DNA from: Burkholderiaceae bacterium
GTDB lineage: Bacteria; Pseudomonadota; Gammaproteobacteria; Burkholderiales; Burkholderiaceae_E
DNA: 9,461 nucleotides
Direction: 5' to 3'
Assembly (NCBI GenBank): GCA_019428955.1
Contig: JAHYJF010000129.1
Location: 1-9,461, forward strand
Shown piece by piece: positions 1 to 6,666 of the stretch. The notes under the pieces were generated by a model. That model saw only the letters and a list, made by a program, of their open reading frames with translations. It did not search any database and was not told the origin of the DNA. A program made the position numbers and the translations under genes. Each line of letters starts with the position of its first letter. Positions within the stretch are counted from its first letter, which is position 1.

Positions 1-187
1 GGCCAATCGCTTCGCCGGCGTCGCGCCCGAGAGCTGGTGCGCCGGCTACCTCGAGGGCCCCGGCCAACTCGCAATCGGGCGCGTCGATCACGGCTTCGAC
101 GAGCATCCTGCCCATCCGGCCACCGGTTCCCGCCACGGCCACCCGGATTGGTGCCGGCGCCTTGCCGCTGACCGCCACTACGCTCAT
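1..187 (-). CDS. dapB: 4-hydroxy-tetrahydrodipicolinate reductase, N-terminal part (cut by window edge)
   Basis: Cytoplasmic enzyme that reduces the dihydrodipicolinate precursor with NAD(P)H in the diaminopimelate/lysine pathway, feeding peptidoglycan and lysine. The 62 visible residues start at the ATG read from 187 and run off the left edge. After about 13 poorly conserved residues comes IRVAVAGTGGRMGRMLVEAV (residues 14-33), the Rossmann beta-strand and glycine-rich dinucleotide-binding loop characteristic of DapB. The catalytic His/Lys region lies outside the window. The start lies 11 bp after the bamE stop on the same strand, so the two are probably co-transcribed. No strong Shine-Dalgarno is visible before this ATG, and the N-terminal extension leaves some doubt about the exact start. 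Family assignment is firm from the GGRMGR motif and from its position next to bamE. Confidence 0.9.
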   Translation of the reverse strand, partial: MSVVAVSGKAPAPIRVAVAGTGGRMGRMLVEAVIDAPDCELAGALEVAGAPALGRDAGEAIG

Positions 188-198
188 TGGGTTCTCGC

Positions 199-627
199 TC
201 ACTTGGGTCGGAAACCAGGCAAGGCCGGATCGTTGGGATCCTCGCGGCTGGGCATCTGGTCGGCCTCGATGCGCTCGACCAGATCGTCCTTGAAGTAGAC
301 GATGGCATGCCGGGTGACTGCATCGCCGCTGGGATGTTGGTAGCGGAACACGTAGATCCAGCGGTCGGGGCGGAACATTTCGTTCAACAGCGGCGTGCCG
401 AGCGCCAGTCGGACAGCGGCCTTGGGCATCCCCGGCTGCACCTTGGACAACATCTCGCTGGTCAGGTAGTTGCCCTGCGGCAGGTCGGTCCGGTAAGGCT
501 CGAAGATGCCGCTGCTGGTGGTCCCGCGCGCCGCACAGCCGGCGAGAGCCGCCGCGCAGATGCAGATGAGCAGCGCTAGTAGGCGGCGGGCGCTTGCGGG
601 CGGCGACTGATCGCTATTCAGGGTCAT
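199..627 (-). CDS. bamE: Outer membrane protein assembly factor BamE (SmpA/OmlA lipoprotein)
   Basis: Small lipoprotein subunit of the BAM complex, which inserts beta-barrel proteins into the outer membrane. From the ATG at 627 it is 142 residues. A basic N-region is followed by a hydrophobic stretch ending in the lipobox LAGC, with the acylated cysteine at about residue 31. The mature part carries the family signature: QGNYLTSEML, then VQPGM, LGTPLLNEMF and DRWIYVFRYQ, then a final strand (IVYFKDDLVERIEAD). An in-frame ATG 24 bases upstream (651) would add eight residues before the signal peptide. I prefer 627 because the signal peptide is then of normal length and a weak GGTAAG lies just upstream. 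The gene is divergent from fur and probably forms an operon with dapB. Most BamE proteins are 110-170 residues, so the length is normal. Confidence 0.92.
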   Translation of the reverse strand: MTLNSDQSPPASARRLLALLICICAAALAGCAARGTTSSGIFEPYRTDLPQGNYLTSEMLSKVQPGMPKAAVRLALGTPLLNEMFRPDRWIYVFRYQHPSGDAVTRHAIVYFKDDLVERIEADQMPSREDPNDPALPGFRPK

Positions 628-657
628 TGTCTTACCGATGGTTCGGGGCAAAACCGA

Positions 658-663
658 TATGAT
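658..663 (+). promoter_or_regulatory. Candidate -10 element of the fur promoter
   Basis: The hexamer TATGAT matches the sigma-70 -10 consensus at 5 of 6 positions and lies in the short divergent region between bamE and fur. No good -35 box is found 16-18 bases upstream, so this is a tentative call. It would place the transcription start near 670. That makes the possible GTG start at 672 effectively leaderless and supports translation from the ATG at 699. Confidence 0.4.
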
Positions 664-698
664 AAGGCCTAGTGCTGCAAGTAAAGAGGCTCCACGAA

Positions 699-1127
699 AT
701 GTCTTCGCCCGACGAACTCAGGAACCTGGGACTAAAGGCCACGCTGCCGCGGCTGAAGATCCTGGAGGTCTTCCAGACTATGGGTCAGCGCCATCTCAGC
801 GCCGAGGACGTTTACCGGGAATTGATCAATACTGGCCAGGAGATCGCGCTGGCGACGATCTACCGGGTGCTGACCCAGTTCGAGCAGGCCGGCATTCTCC
901 GGCGCAATAGTTTCGAGTCTTCGAAGGCGATCTACGAGCTTGATGAAGGCAGCCACCACGATCACCTGGTGTGTCTGGATTGTGGCCGGGTCGAAGAATT
1001 CGTCGACCAGGAAATCGAGCGCCGGCAACGCGAGATCGCGAAGTCACGCGGCTTCGAGCTGCAGGAACACGGGCTTTCGCTCTACGCCAACTGCATCCGC
1101 AAGAACTGTCCCTATCGCAAGGGATGA
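699..1127 (+). CDS. fur: Ferric uptake regulator Fur
   Basis: Iron-responsive dimeric repressor that binds DNA when loaded with Fe(II). The 142-residue product aligns along its length with E. coli Fur. The N-terminal winged helix includes LKATLPRLKILEVF and LATIYRVLTQFEQAGI. The C-terminal metal and dimerisation domain has HHDH at 86-89, C92 and C95 (LVCLDCGRVEEF), and a second CxxxxC pair at C132 and C137. Residues equivalent to the E. coli regulatory site (H32, E80, H87, H89, E100) are all present. The ATG at 699 is chosen because AGAGG at 685-689 is spaced nine bases from it. The alternative GTG at 672 lies at the predicted transcription start. The gene is divergent from bamE and convergent with recN. 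The C-terminus is shorter than in E. coli and lacks its His-rich tail, as in many betaproteobacterial Fur proteins. Confidence 0.96.
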   Translation: MSSPDELRNLGLKATLPRLKILEVFQTMGQRHLSAEDVYRELINTGQEIALATIYRVLTQFEQAGILRRNSFESSKAIYELDEGSHHDHLVCLDCGRVEEFVDQEIERRQREIAKSRGFELQEHGLSLYANCIRKNCPYRKG

Positions 1128-1181
1128 ACGTCCCGGACAGGCGCAGGGGCCGCGCCCAGCCGGCCGCCCAGGAACCGGGCC

Positions 1182-2828
1182 TCAACCGGCGAGCATTTCC
1201 CGGGCGTGCGCCCGGGTGGTTGCCGTGATTTCCACGCCACCGAGCATGCGGGCAATTTCCTCCACGCGTGGCTGGCGTTCCAGTGCCACGACAGTGCAGC
1301 TGGCGCGGCCACCGGTTTCATCCTTGGTGACGAGGAAGTGCTGGTTGGCCTGGGCGGCGACTTGCGGCAGGTGGGTCACGCTCAGCACCTGACGCTCGGC
1401 TCCGAGGCGGCGCATCAGCGCGCCAATTACCTCCGCCACGGCGCCGCCGACGCCGGCATCGGCCTCGTCGAAGATCAGCGTCGGCACCGGGTTGGCCTGC
1501 GCCGAAAGCACCGCGATCGCCAGCCCGATCCGCGACAACTCGCCGCCCGAGGCGATCTTTGCCATCGGGCGCGGACTCGCGCCGGCGTGGGCGGCGATAC
1601 GGAATTCGACCCGATCGGCGCCGCTCGGCCCGGGCGCTACCGGTTCCACCAGCACCTCGAGGCGCCCGCCAGCCATGCCCAGCGTCGCCAGCAGCTCGGT
1701 CACCGCCTGGGCCAGGTCGGCTGCGGCGGCGCGGCGTCGCGCCGAGAGCTCGTCACAGCGGGCGCGGTATGCGTCGCGGGTCGCCTGTTCGCGGGTGCGC
1801 AGGGCCGCAAGGTCCTGCGCAGCCGTCAGCTGCGCCAGTCGTGCCTGCAACACTTCGAGTTCGGCGGGAATGGCCGCGGGCGCGAGCTGGAACTTGCGCG
1901 CGGCGGCGAAGATCGCGCCGATGCGGCGCTCGAGCTCTTCGAGCCGTTGGGAATCGAGATCGACCCGGTCGGCGTAGGAGCCGAGTTCCGAAACGGCCTC
2001 GTCGACGTTGATCGCGGCGGTTTCGAGCATCTCGACCACGGCGCCGAGCCGCGCATCGTATTCGCGTAGCGAGCGCAACCGCTGGACCATCTGCGAGAGG
2101 GTCGAACTGACCGGGTTATCGCCGTCGGCGAGCAGCGCGACGGCGCCCTGTGCGCCCTCGATCAGCGCGGCGGCGTGGGCCACGCGGCGCTGCTCGTCGT
2201 TGAGTTCTTCCCACTCGCCTGGCCCCATGGCTAGATCGGCGAGCTCCGTGACCTGCCAACTCAGGTGTTCGCGCTCGAGCATCGCACCGCGTTCGAGCGA
2301 CTCGGCCCCGGCCACTTGCTCGGCGGCGGCTTGCCAGCTCGCGTATGCGCTGGCGGTTGCCCCGGCCAGGTCCTGTAGCCCGGCGCAGGCGTCGAGACGG
2401 TCGCGCTGGCCGTTGCCGCGCAGCAGCGACTGGGCCTCGTGCTGGCCGTGGATGTCGACCAGGCGTTCGCCGATCTCGCGTTGCAGCGCAGCCGTGGCGG
2501 GCATCGCATTGATCAGTGCCCGCGAGCGTCCGTCGGCCTCGATCAACCGGCGCATCTGCAACATCGAGCCGTCGCCGCTGAGCGCATGCTCGGCCAGCCA
2601 CTCATCGATCGCGCCATCGGTGGCGAATTCCGCGCAGATGTCAGAGCGCGCCGCACCTTCGCGCACGTAGCCGGCATCGGCGCGAGCGCCCAGCGCCAGC
2701 TGCAGCGCGTCGATCAGGATCGATTTGCCCGCGCCGGTTTCGCCCGAGAACACGGTGAAGCCGTTCTCGAGGTCGAACTCGGCGGTATCCACGATGACGA
2801 AGTCGCGCAGGCGCAGGCTCAGCAGCAC
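1182..2828 (-). CDS. recN: DNA repair protein RecN
   Basis: SMC-like ATPase of double-strand-break repair that acts on DNA ends with RecA. The 548-residue length is normal for RecN. Residues 1-40 form the N-terminal ATPase half, with Walker A GETGAGKS at 29-36. The middle is a long Ala/Leu/Glu/Arg-rich coiled-coil region (roughly 160-370). The C-terminal ATPase half contains the ABC signature SGGELSRIGLAIAVL (from 427), Walker B TLIFDEAD (450-457), and THLPQVAAQA (from 485), the family's switch-histidine segment. The start is a GTG at 2828 preceded by a GGGGAG Shine-Dalgarno at seven bases; no better ATG exists upstream. It lies 13 bp after the nadK stop, so it is most likely co-transcribed with nadK. 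All ATPase motifs are intact. It is convergent with fur across 54 bp without a clear terminator. Confidence 0.97.
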   Translation of the reverse strand: MLLSLRLRDFVIVDTAEFDLENGFTVFSGETGAGKSILIDALQLALGARADAGYVREGAARSDICAEFATDGAIDEWLAEHALSGDGSMLQMRRLIEADGRSRALINAMPATAALQREIGERLVDIHGQHEAQSLLRGNGQRDRLDACAGLQDLAGATASAYASWQAAAEQVAGAESLERGAMLEREHLSWQVTELADLAMGPGEWEELNDEQRRVAHAAALIEGAQGAVALLADGDNPVSSTLSQMVQRLRSLREYDARLGAVVEMLETAAINVDEAVSELGSYADRVDLDSQRLEELERRIGAIFAAARKFQLAPAAIPAELEVLQARLAQLTAAQDLAALRTREQATRDAYRARCDELSARRRAAAADLAQAVTELLATLGMAGGRLEVLVEPVAPGPSGADRVEFRIAAHAGASPRPMAKIASGGELSRIGLAIAVLSAQANPVPTLIFDEADAGVGGAVAEVIGALMRRLGAERQVLSVTHLPQVAAQANQHFLVTKDETGGRASCTVVALERQPRVEEIARMLGGVEITATTRAHAREMLAG

Positions 2829-2841
2829 GGCAGCTCCCCGG

Positions 2842-3732
2842 TCAGTCAGGCCGCTGGAGGATCGGCAGTTCGTGCCAGTTGAGCTTGCTGCGCAGCGTCG
2901 CGAAGTGATTGTGGTTCTTGGGGTGCAGGAAGCGACAGGTGAATGGCGCGCGGCGCACGATGATCTCGTCGCCGACCTGCAGATCGCCGAACACCTGCAT
3001 GTCGCAGCTCACGCGCGGCTCACTGGCCTCGATCACCTTGATGCGCACCTCGACGTCGTCGGGCAGTGCGATCGGCCGGTTCGACAAGGACTGGGGCGCT
3101 ATCGGGACCAGTACGATCCCCGCCAGTTCGGGGTGCAGGATCGGGCCGTTGGCCGACAGGGCGTAGGCGGTCGAGCCGGTCGGGGTTGCCACGATCAGCC
3201 CGTCGGCGCGCTGGTTGTACATGTAGACCCCGTCGACGTCGACCTGGAGCTCGATCATCCCCGAGCGCGACGAACGGCTCACCACTACGTCGTTGACGCA
3301 GATGTCGTGCCAGATCTCGGCGCCGTCGCGCATGGCGCGCGCCGAGAGCAGGATCCGGTCGTCGGCGTCGTAGACCCCGTCGAGAATCGCCGAAAGCGCG
3401 GTGCGCCAGTCGGCTAGCGAGATGTCGGTGATGAACCCGAGCCGGCCGTGATTGATGCCCACCAGCTGGACCCGCGACGCCGCCAGGCTGCGCGCGACCC
3501 CCAGCATGGTGCCGTCGCCGCCGACGGAAATTGCCAGGTCGGCTTCGCGCGCGATCCTGGCCATGCTCGCGGCCACGAAGCGCTGGTTGCCGATCGATTG
3601 TGCGGTCTGGGCCTCGATAAGGACTTCCACCCCGTGCTCCGAGATCATCTCGGCAATCTCGAGCAGGGTCGCGCCGAGCCCCTCGCTCTGATAGCGGCCG
3701 ATCAATGCGACGTGACGAAATGCTGAGACCAT
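2842..3732 (-). CDS. nadK: NAD kinase
   Basis: Cytoplasmic enzyme that phosphorylates NAD to NADP, setting the NADPH pool for biosynthesis and oxidative defence. The 296-residue protein carries the diagnostic GGDGT motif at 71-75 (catalytic Asp73), followed by VGINHGRLGFITDI. The NE/D motif appears as ND at 147-148 (CVNDVVVSR). The glycine-rich DGLIVATPTGSTAYALSANG segment begins near 177, and NHNHFATLRSKLNW closes the C-terminus. All expected catalytic and NAD-binding elements are present and the length is typical. The start is the ATG at 3732; the Shine-Dalgarno is weak. The 87-bp gap to the upstream usp gene on the same strand may hold its promoter, but no clear -35/-10 pair is visible. 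nadK followed by recN is a common proteobacterial arrangement. Confidence 0.97.
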   Translation of the reverse strand: MVSAFRHVALIGRYQSEGLGATLLEIAEMISEHGVEVLIEAQTAQSIGNQRFVAASMARIAREADLAISVGGDGTMLGVARSLAASRVQLVGINHGRLGFITDISLADWRTALSAILDGVYDADDRILLSARAMRDGAEIWHDICVNDVVVSRSSRSGMIELQVDVDGVYMYNQRADGLIVATPTGSTAYALSANGPILHPELAGIVLVPIAPQSLSNRPIALPDDVEVRIKVIEASEPRVSCDMQVFGDLQVGDEIIVRRAPFTCRFLHPKNHNHFATLRSKLNWHELPILQRPD

Positions 3733-3819
3733 GCGCTCGATTAGATCACATCGACAGCCACGATGACCCCCGGCCGCACGGCGCAGCCGCCCGAGCCAGC
3801 CATCCGGGCCAGCCGCAAG

Positions 3820-4263
3820 TTAGCGGTGGACCAGCACTGGGATCTGGCAGTGGGTCAGCACCTTCTGGGTCTCGCTGCCGAGCAGGATTCCGCGAATCCC
3901 GCGGCGCCCGTGCGAGGCCATCACGATCAGGTCGCAGCGCCGGGTCTTGGCGGTGCGGATGATCGCCTTGTAGATGCTGTGGTCGAAGGCGGTCACCGTG
4001 GTGGTCGGGACCTCGAGCTTGGCGGCCATCGCTGACACGTCGGCCAGGATCTTGGCCGATGCCTCGCGGGCAATCTGATCGTATTCGGCAGGGTTGTTCA
4101 GGAATGCCGCCGGGACTTCCCCGGCGATCGGCGGCTGGTAAGGGGGCTGAACGTTGAGGGCGGTAACCTTGGCGCCAAAATCGCGCGCCATCCTTAGCGC
4201 CGCCTTGACCGCTTTCTTGGAGAGCGGGGTTCCTTCGGTAACCACGAGAATCGATCGATACAT
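3820..4263 (-). CDS. Universal stress protein (UspA family)
   Basis: A 147-residue single-domain Usp, a soluble Rossmann-like alpha/beta protein. Family members bind ATP and support survival under starvation, redox or envelope stress; the precise role here cannot be read from sequence. It opens with the usual beta-strand MYRSILVVTEGT and ends with DLIVMASHGRRGIRGILLGSETQKVL. That segment fits the nucleotide-binding spacing G-x2-G-x9-G-S, except that the first glycine is Ala116, a common variant. The first loop has Glu10 where many homologues have Asp (TDGS). ATP binding is therefore plausible but not certain. The ATG at 4263 has a strong AAGGAG Shine-Dalgarno (4270-4275) six bases away. The gene is divergent from the MscS-type channel gene, so both could respond to a shared operator in the intergenic region. 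Confidence 0.93.
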   Translation of the reverse strand: MYRSILVVTEGTPLSKKAVKAALRMARDFGAKVTALNVQPPYQPPIAGEVPAAFLNNPAEYDQIAREASAKILADVSAMAAKLEVPTTTVTAFDHSIYKAIIRTAKTRRCDLIVMASHGRRGIRGILLGSETQKVLTHCQIPVLVHR

Positions 4264-4302
4264 CGCTGGCTCCTTGGTCGGGCCGGATCACGGTTATGGC
4301 AG

Positions 4303-4330
4303 GGGTGTTTTCCGGCGTCTGTGAACACCC
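4303..4330. repeat. Perfect 7-14-7 inverted repeat, possible operator
   Basis: The arms GGGTGTT (4303-4309) and AACACCC (4324-4330) are perfectly complementary and separated by 14 bases. They lie between the divergent usp and mscS genes. If the usp -10 box at 4333-4338 is real, the repeat spans the usp transcription start (near 4326). One arm would then lie in the DNA around the start and the other about 20 bases inside the transcript. That fits a dimeric repressor operator better than an RNA hairpin. It matches no binding site I recognise. Confidence 0.45.
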
Positions 4331-4332
4331 TC

Positions 4333-4361
4333 AGTATAGAATGGCCTGAGACTGCGCGAAA
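4333..4361 (-). promoter_or_regulatory. Candidate sigma-70 promoter of the usp gene
   Basis: Read on the minus strand, TATACT (4333-4338) matches the -10 consensus at 5 of 6 positions. TTTCGC (4356-4361) lies exactly 17 bases upstream but is a poor -35 box. A weak -35 suggests a promoter that depends on an activator or on another sigma factor. The resulting leader would be about 63 bases, ending in the strong AAGGAG ribosome-binding site. Confidence 0.4.
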
Positions 4362-4412
4362 GCGGCGTGGCGCGGTAATGTTGGTGGAATTCAACGTGGT
4401 GCGGAGATTGAA

Positions 4413-5585
4413 TTGACGAGAGTGTTCGCCAGGTTGTTGACCATCGCCTTGCTGGCGGCCTCGGCACCGGCCCGGGCGGCCACCGAAGAGAAAGTCATCA
4501 ACGCGGTGGGCGGCTGGCTCAATTACGGATTAGTCGAGATCGGCGGGGTCAAGCTGTCGGCTATCGATTTCGCCAGCGCGTTGCTGATCCTGCTCGGGGC
4601 CTGGCTGGTGTCGCTCTCGGTGCGGCGCGGGCTGGAGCGCTTTGCCCGCAGCCGCCCGATGGATAGCCATGCGGCTTTCTATGCCATCGGCCGCCTGCTG
4701 CATTACGCGCTGCTGGTCACCGGACTGATAATTGCGCTGTCGATGATCGGCGTCGACGTCGGCAAGGTCACGCTGCTGGCCAGCGCGATCGGCGTCGGCC
4801 TGGGCTTCGGCCTGCAGCAGATCATCAACAACCTGGTCTCGGGCCTGATCCTGCTGTTCGAGCAGAGCCTCAAGATCGGCGATTTCGTCGAACTCGCCTC
4901 CGGGGCCCGCGGCGAGGTCAAGGAGATCAACATCCGCAGCACCCGGATCACGACCAACGACAACATCGACATCCTGGTTCCAAACTCCGATTTTGTCAGC
5001 GGCACGGTGACCAATTGGACACTGCGCGAGGCGTCGCGCCGCTGGCGGATTCCCTTCGGTGTGGCCTACGGGAGCGACAAGGAACTCGTTAAGAAGGCGG
5101 CGCTGGAGGCGGCCGCCGAAGTGCCCTTCACCCTGCATGAACCACAGTCGCGCCGTCCCCAGGTCTGGCTGGCGGGATTCGGCGACAGCAGCCTGAACTT
5201 CGAGCTGGTGGTGTGGCTCAATCCGGATGCGGTCAAGCGGCCGCGGACCGTGAGCGCGGCCTACAACTGGGCGATTGAATCAGCGCTGGGACGCTACGGG
5301 CTGGAAATTCCGTTCCCGCAGCGTGACCTCAACGTGCGCAAGCTCTTCGGCCTGAACGAGGAGGAGGCGTTGAGCGCCCTCGGCCTTACCAAGGGCGTCG
5401 AGGCGGCACGTTCGCATCACGTCCCCGAGGTTCATATCGCCAGCGACGAGCGTCGCGAGCTGCAGAAGAACGACGCGATCGCCGACGCGGTGCGCGAGAT
5501 CGAGGAAGATCGCGAGGAGCGCGAGGCGGCAGCCCGCGCCGCGGCCGAAGCCGCCCAGTCGGGTTCTGATCGCAAGGAGCACTGA
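4413..5585 (+). CDS. MscS-family small-conductance mechanosensitive channel
   Basis: Inner-membrane channel that opens under membrane tension to release solutes during hypo-osmotic shock. The 390-residue protein begins with a signal-peptide-like segment (1-22, ending APARA). Two membrane helices follow (about 52-70 and 94-113), then the long pore-lining TM3 (119-150) containing ASAIGVGLGFGLQQIINNLVSG. The MscS beta-domain follows (LKIGDFVE, GEVKEINIRSTRI, ILVPNSDF), then the alpha/beta vestibule with IPFPQRDLNVR at 299-309. An extra C-terminal stretch (about 340-390) is rich in Glu, Arg and Ala and may form a cytoplasmic coiled coil. The start is a TTG at 4413 with GGAG six bases upstream; the frame at the next upstream TTG hits a stop at once. 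hrcA begins 29 bp downstream on the same strand, so the two may be co-transcribed. It could function as another MscS paralogue such as a YnaI/YbiO-like channel. Confidence 0.93.
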   Translation: MTRVFARLLTIALLAASAPARAATEEKVINAVGGWLNYGLVEIGGVKLSAIDFASALLILLGAWLVSLSVRRGLERFARSRPMDSHAAFYAIGRLLHYALLVTGLIIALSMIGVDVGKVTLLASAIGVGLGFGLQQIINNLVSGLILLFEQSLKIGDFVELASGARGEVKEINIRSTRITTNDNIDILVPNSDFVSGTVTNWTLREASRRWRIPFGVAYGSDKELVKKAALEAAAEVPFTLHEPQSRRPQVWLAGFGDSSLNFELVVWLNPDAVKRPRTVSAAYNWAIESALGRYGLEIPFPQRDLNVRKLFGLNEEEALSALGLTKGVEAARSHHVPEVHIASDERRELQKNDAIADAVREIEEDREEREAAARAAAEAAQSGSDRKEH

Positions 5586-5589
5586 GTGC
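5579..5589. repeat. Short palindrome resembling two fused CIRCE half-site cores
   Basis: GCACT and AGTGC flank a single G and overlap the stop codon of the channel gene, 25 bases before the hrcA ATG. The arms equal the inner core of the two CIRCE halves (TTAGCACTC and GAGTGCTAA), but the canonical nine-base spacer and the outer TTA/TAA bases are missing. It may be chance or a degenerate HrcA site. The canonical element is not present here. Confidence 0.2.
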
Positions 5590-5614
5590 GGCGCTCGCCC
5601 AAGGCCGAAGTAGA

Positions 5615-6643
5615 ATGAAAGACATGCTCGATTCCCGCTCCAAGGCGCTGCTCAAGGCACTGATCGAACGCTACGTTGCCGAAGGGCATCCGGTCGGTTC
5701 GCGTACGCTGTCGCGCCACTCGGGACTTGATCTCTCGCCGGCCACGGTGCGCAACGTGATGGCTGACCTTGAGGATCTCGGGCTGGTTGCGAGTCCCCAC
5801 ACCTCGGCCGGCAGGGTCCCGACGCCCCGCGGATACCGGCTCTTCGTCGACACCTTGCTCACGGTCGAGCCGCTGCGCGTCGGCCAGACTGAGGAAATCC
5901 AGGAGCAGCTCGGCGCCGAGCAACCGCACCGGGTGCTGGCGACTGCGGCCGGGTTGTTGTCGCAACTGTCGCACTTTGCCGGCGTGGTGAAGACGCCGCG
6001 GCGCTCATCGCGCTTTCGCATGATCGAGTTCATGCGGCTCTCCGAGCGGCGCATCCTGTTGATCATCGTCACGCCCGACGGCGACGTCCAGAACCGGATC
6101 CTCTATGTGGAGCGCGACTACCGGCCCAACGAGTTGGTCGAGGCCGCCAACTACATCAACCATCACTTCGCCGGTTTGCCATTCGAGGAAATCCGCAGCA
6201 AGTTGAAGAGCGAACTGATGGGATTGCGCGAGGACATCGACCGGCTGATGCACAGCGCGCTCGATGCCAGCGACGAGGCCTTGCACGAGGAATCCGATCC
6301 GGTGGTGATCTCGGGTGAACGCAACCTGATGGACGTCAGCGATCTGGCCGACAGCATGGATCGGTTGCGCGGGCTCTTCGACCTGTTCGAGAAGCGCACT
6401 GGGCTGCTGCAGTTGCTTGACGTGTCTGGCCGCGCCCAAGGGGTCCAGATTTTCATAGGCGGCGAATCGGATCTGGTGCCGATGGATCGGCTCAGTGTCG
6501 TGGTCGCACCCTATGAGGTTGACGGCCGGATCGTTGGCACGCTGGGAGTGATCGGGCCGACCAGGATGGCCTATGAGCGAGTGATCCCGATCGTCGACAT
6601 CACCGCGCGGCTGGTTTCAAGCGCGCTCAGCCCGCGCGGCTAA
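5615..6643 (+). CDS. hrcA: Heat-inducible transcription repressor HrcA
   Basis: Repressor of chaperone genes that binds CIRCE operators and depends on GroEL for active folding. The 342-residue length is typical. The N-terminal winged helix covers about residues 1-75, with SPATVRNVMADLE (41-53) as recognition helix, followed by the family signature PHTSAGRVPTPRGYRLFVD. The central GAF-like and inserted dimerisation region contains RRILLIIVTPDG and VISGERNLMDVSDL. The C-terminus has VQIFIGGESDLVPMDRLSVV and GTLGVIGPTRMAYERVIPIV, also diagnostic. The ATG at 5615 is used; ATG at 5624 is an alternative, and neither has a strong Shine-Dalgarno. The gene follows the MscS-type gene closely and precedes hemH by 23 bp. 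No canonical CIRCE is present upstream of hrcA, grpE or dnaK in this window, so its targets are probably elsewhere. Confidence 0.97.
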   Translation: MKDMLDSRSKALLKALIERYVAEGHPVGSRTLSRHSGLDLSPATVRNVMADLEDLGLVASPHTSAGRVPTPRGYRLFVDTLLTVEPLRVGQTEEIQEQLGAEQPHRVLATAAGLLSQLSHFAGVVKTPRRSSRFRMIEFMRLSERRILLIIVTPDGDVQNRILYVERDYRPNELVEAANYINHHFAGLPFEEIRSKLKSELMGLREDIDRLMHSALDASDEALHEESDPVVISGERNLMDVSDLADSMDRLRGLFDLFEKRTGLLQLLDVSGRAQGVQIFIGGESDLVPMDRLSVVVAPYEVDGRIVGTLGVIGPTRMAYERVIPIVDITARLVSSALSPRG

Positions 6644-6666
6644 TCTCACTGTCGAAATCCCAGACC

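Noticed and set aside
656..665. GATATGATAA before fur as a Fur box for autoregulation
   Set aside because: It resembles half of a GATAAT-type Fur site with one base missing. Aligned to the 19-bp consensus it matches only about half of the positions, so I call it a -10 region rather than a Fur box.
672..698. Upstream GTG start for fur adding nine residues
   Set aside because: It would lie at the predicted transcription start without a ribosome-binding site. The ATG at 699 has AGAGG at good spacing and matches the usual Fur N-terminus.
1140..1156. Hairpin GGCGC-N7-GCGCC between the convergent ends of fur and recN as a bidirectional terminator
   Set aside because: The stem is only five pairs and no T-run follows on either strand. 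In DNA this GC-rich such stems occur by chance.
1206..2069. A 287-codon open frame on the plus strand opposite recN
   Set aside because: It is a GC-rich antisense shadow. The translation is Arg/Ala/Gly/His-rich with no family motifs, while the minus-strand frame is an intact RecN with Walker A, signature and Walker B.
2725..3417. A 230-codon open frame on the plus strand spanning the nadK and recN starts
   Set aside because: It is antisense to conserved NadK and RecN segments. The composition is typical of a frame opened by high GC, and it has no recognisable domain.
3743..3760. TGTGAT read on the minus strand upstream of nadK as a CRP/FNR-type site
   Set aside because: Only one half-site is present, with no matching inverted half at the required spacing.
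5579..5589. GCACT-G-AGTGC before hrcA as a true CIRCE element
   Set aside because: The nine-base spacer and the outer TTA/TAA bases of CIRCE are missing, so a repressor dimer with normal half-site spacing would not fit. It is kept only as a low-confidence repeat.
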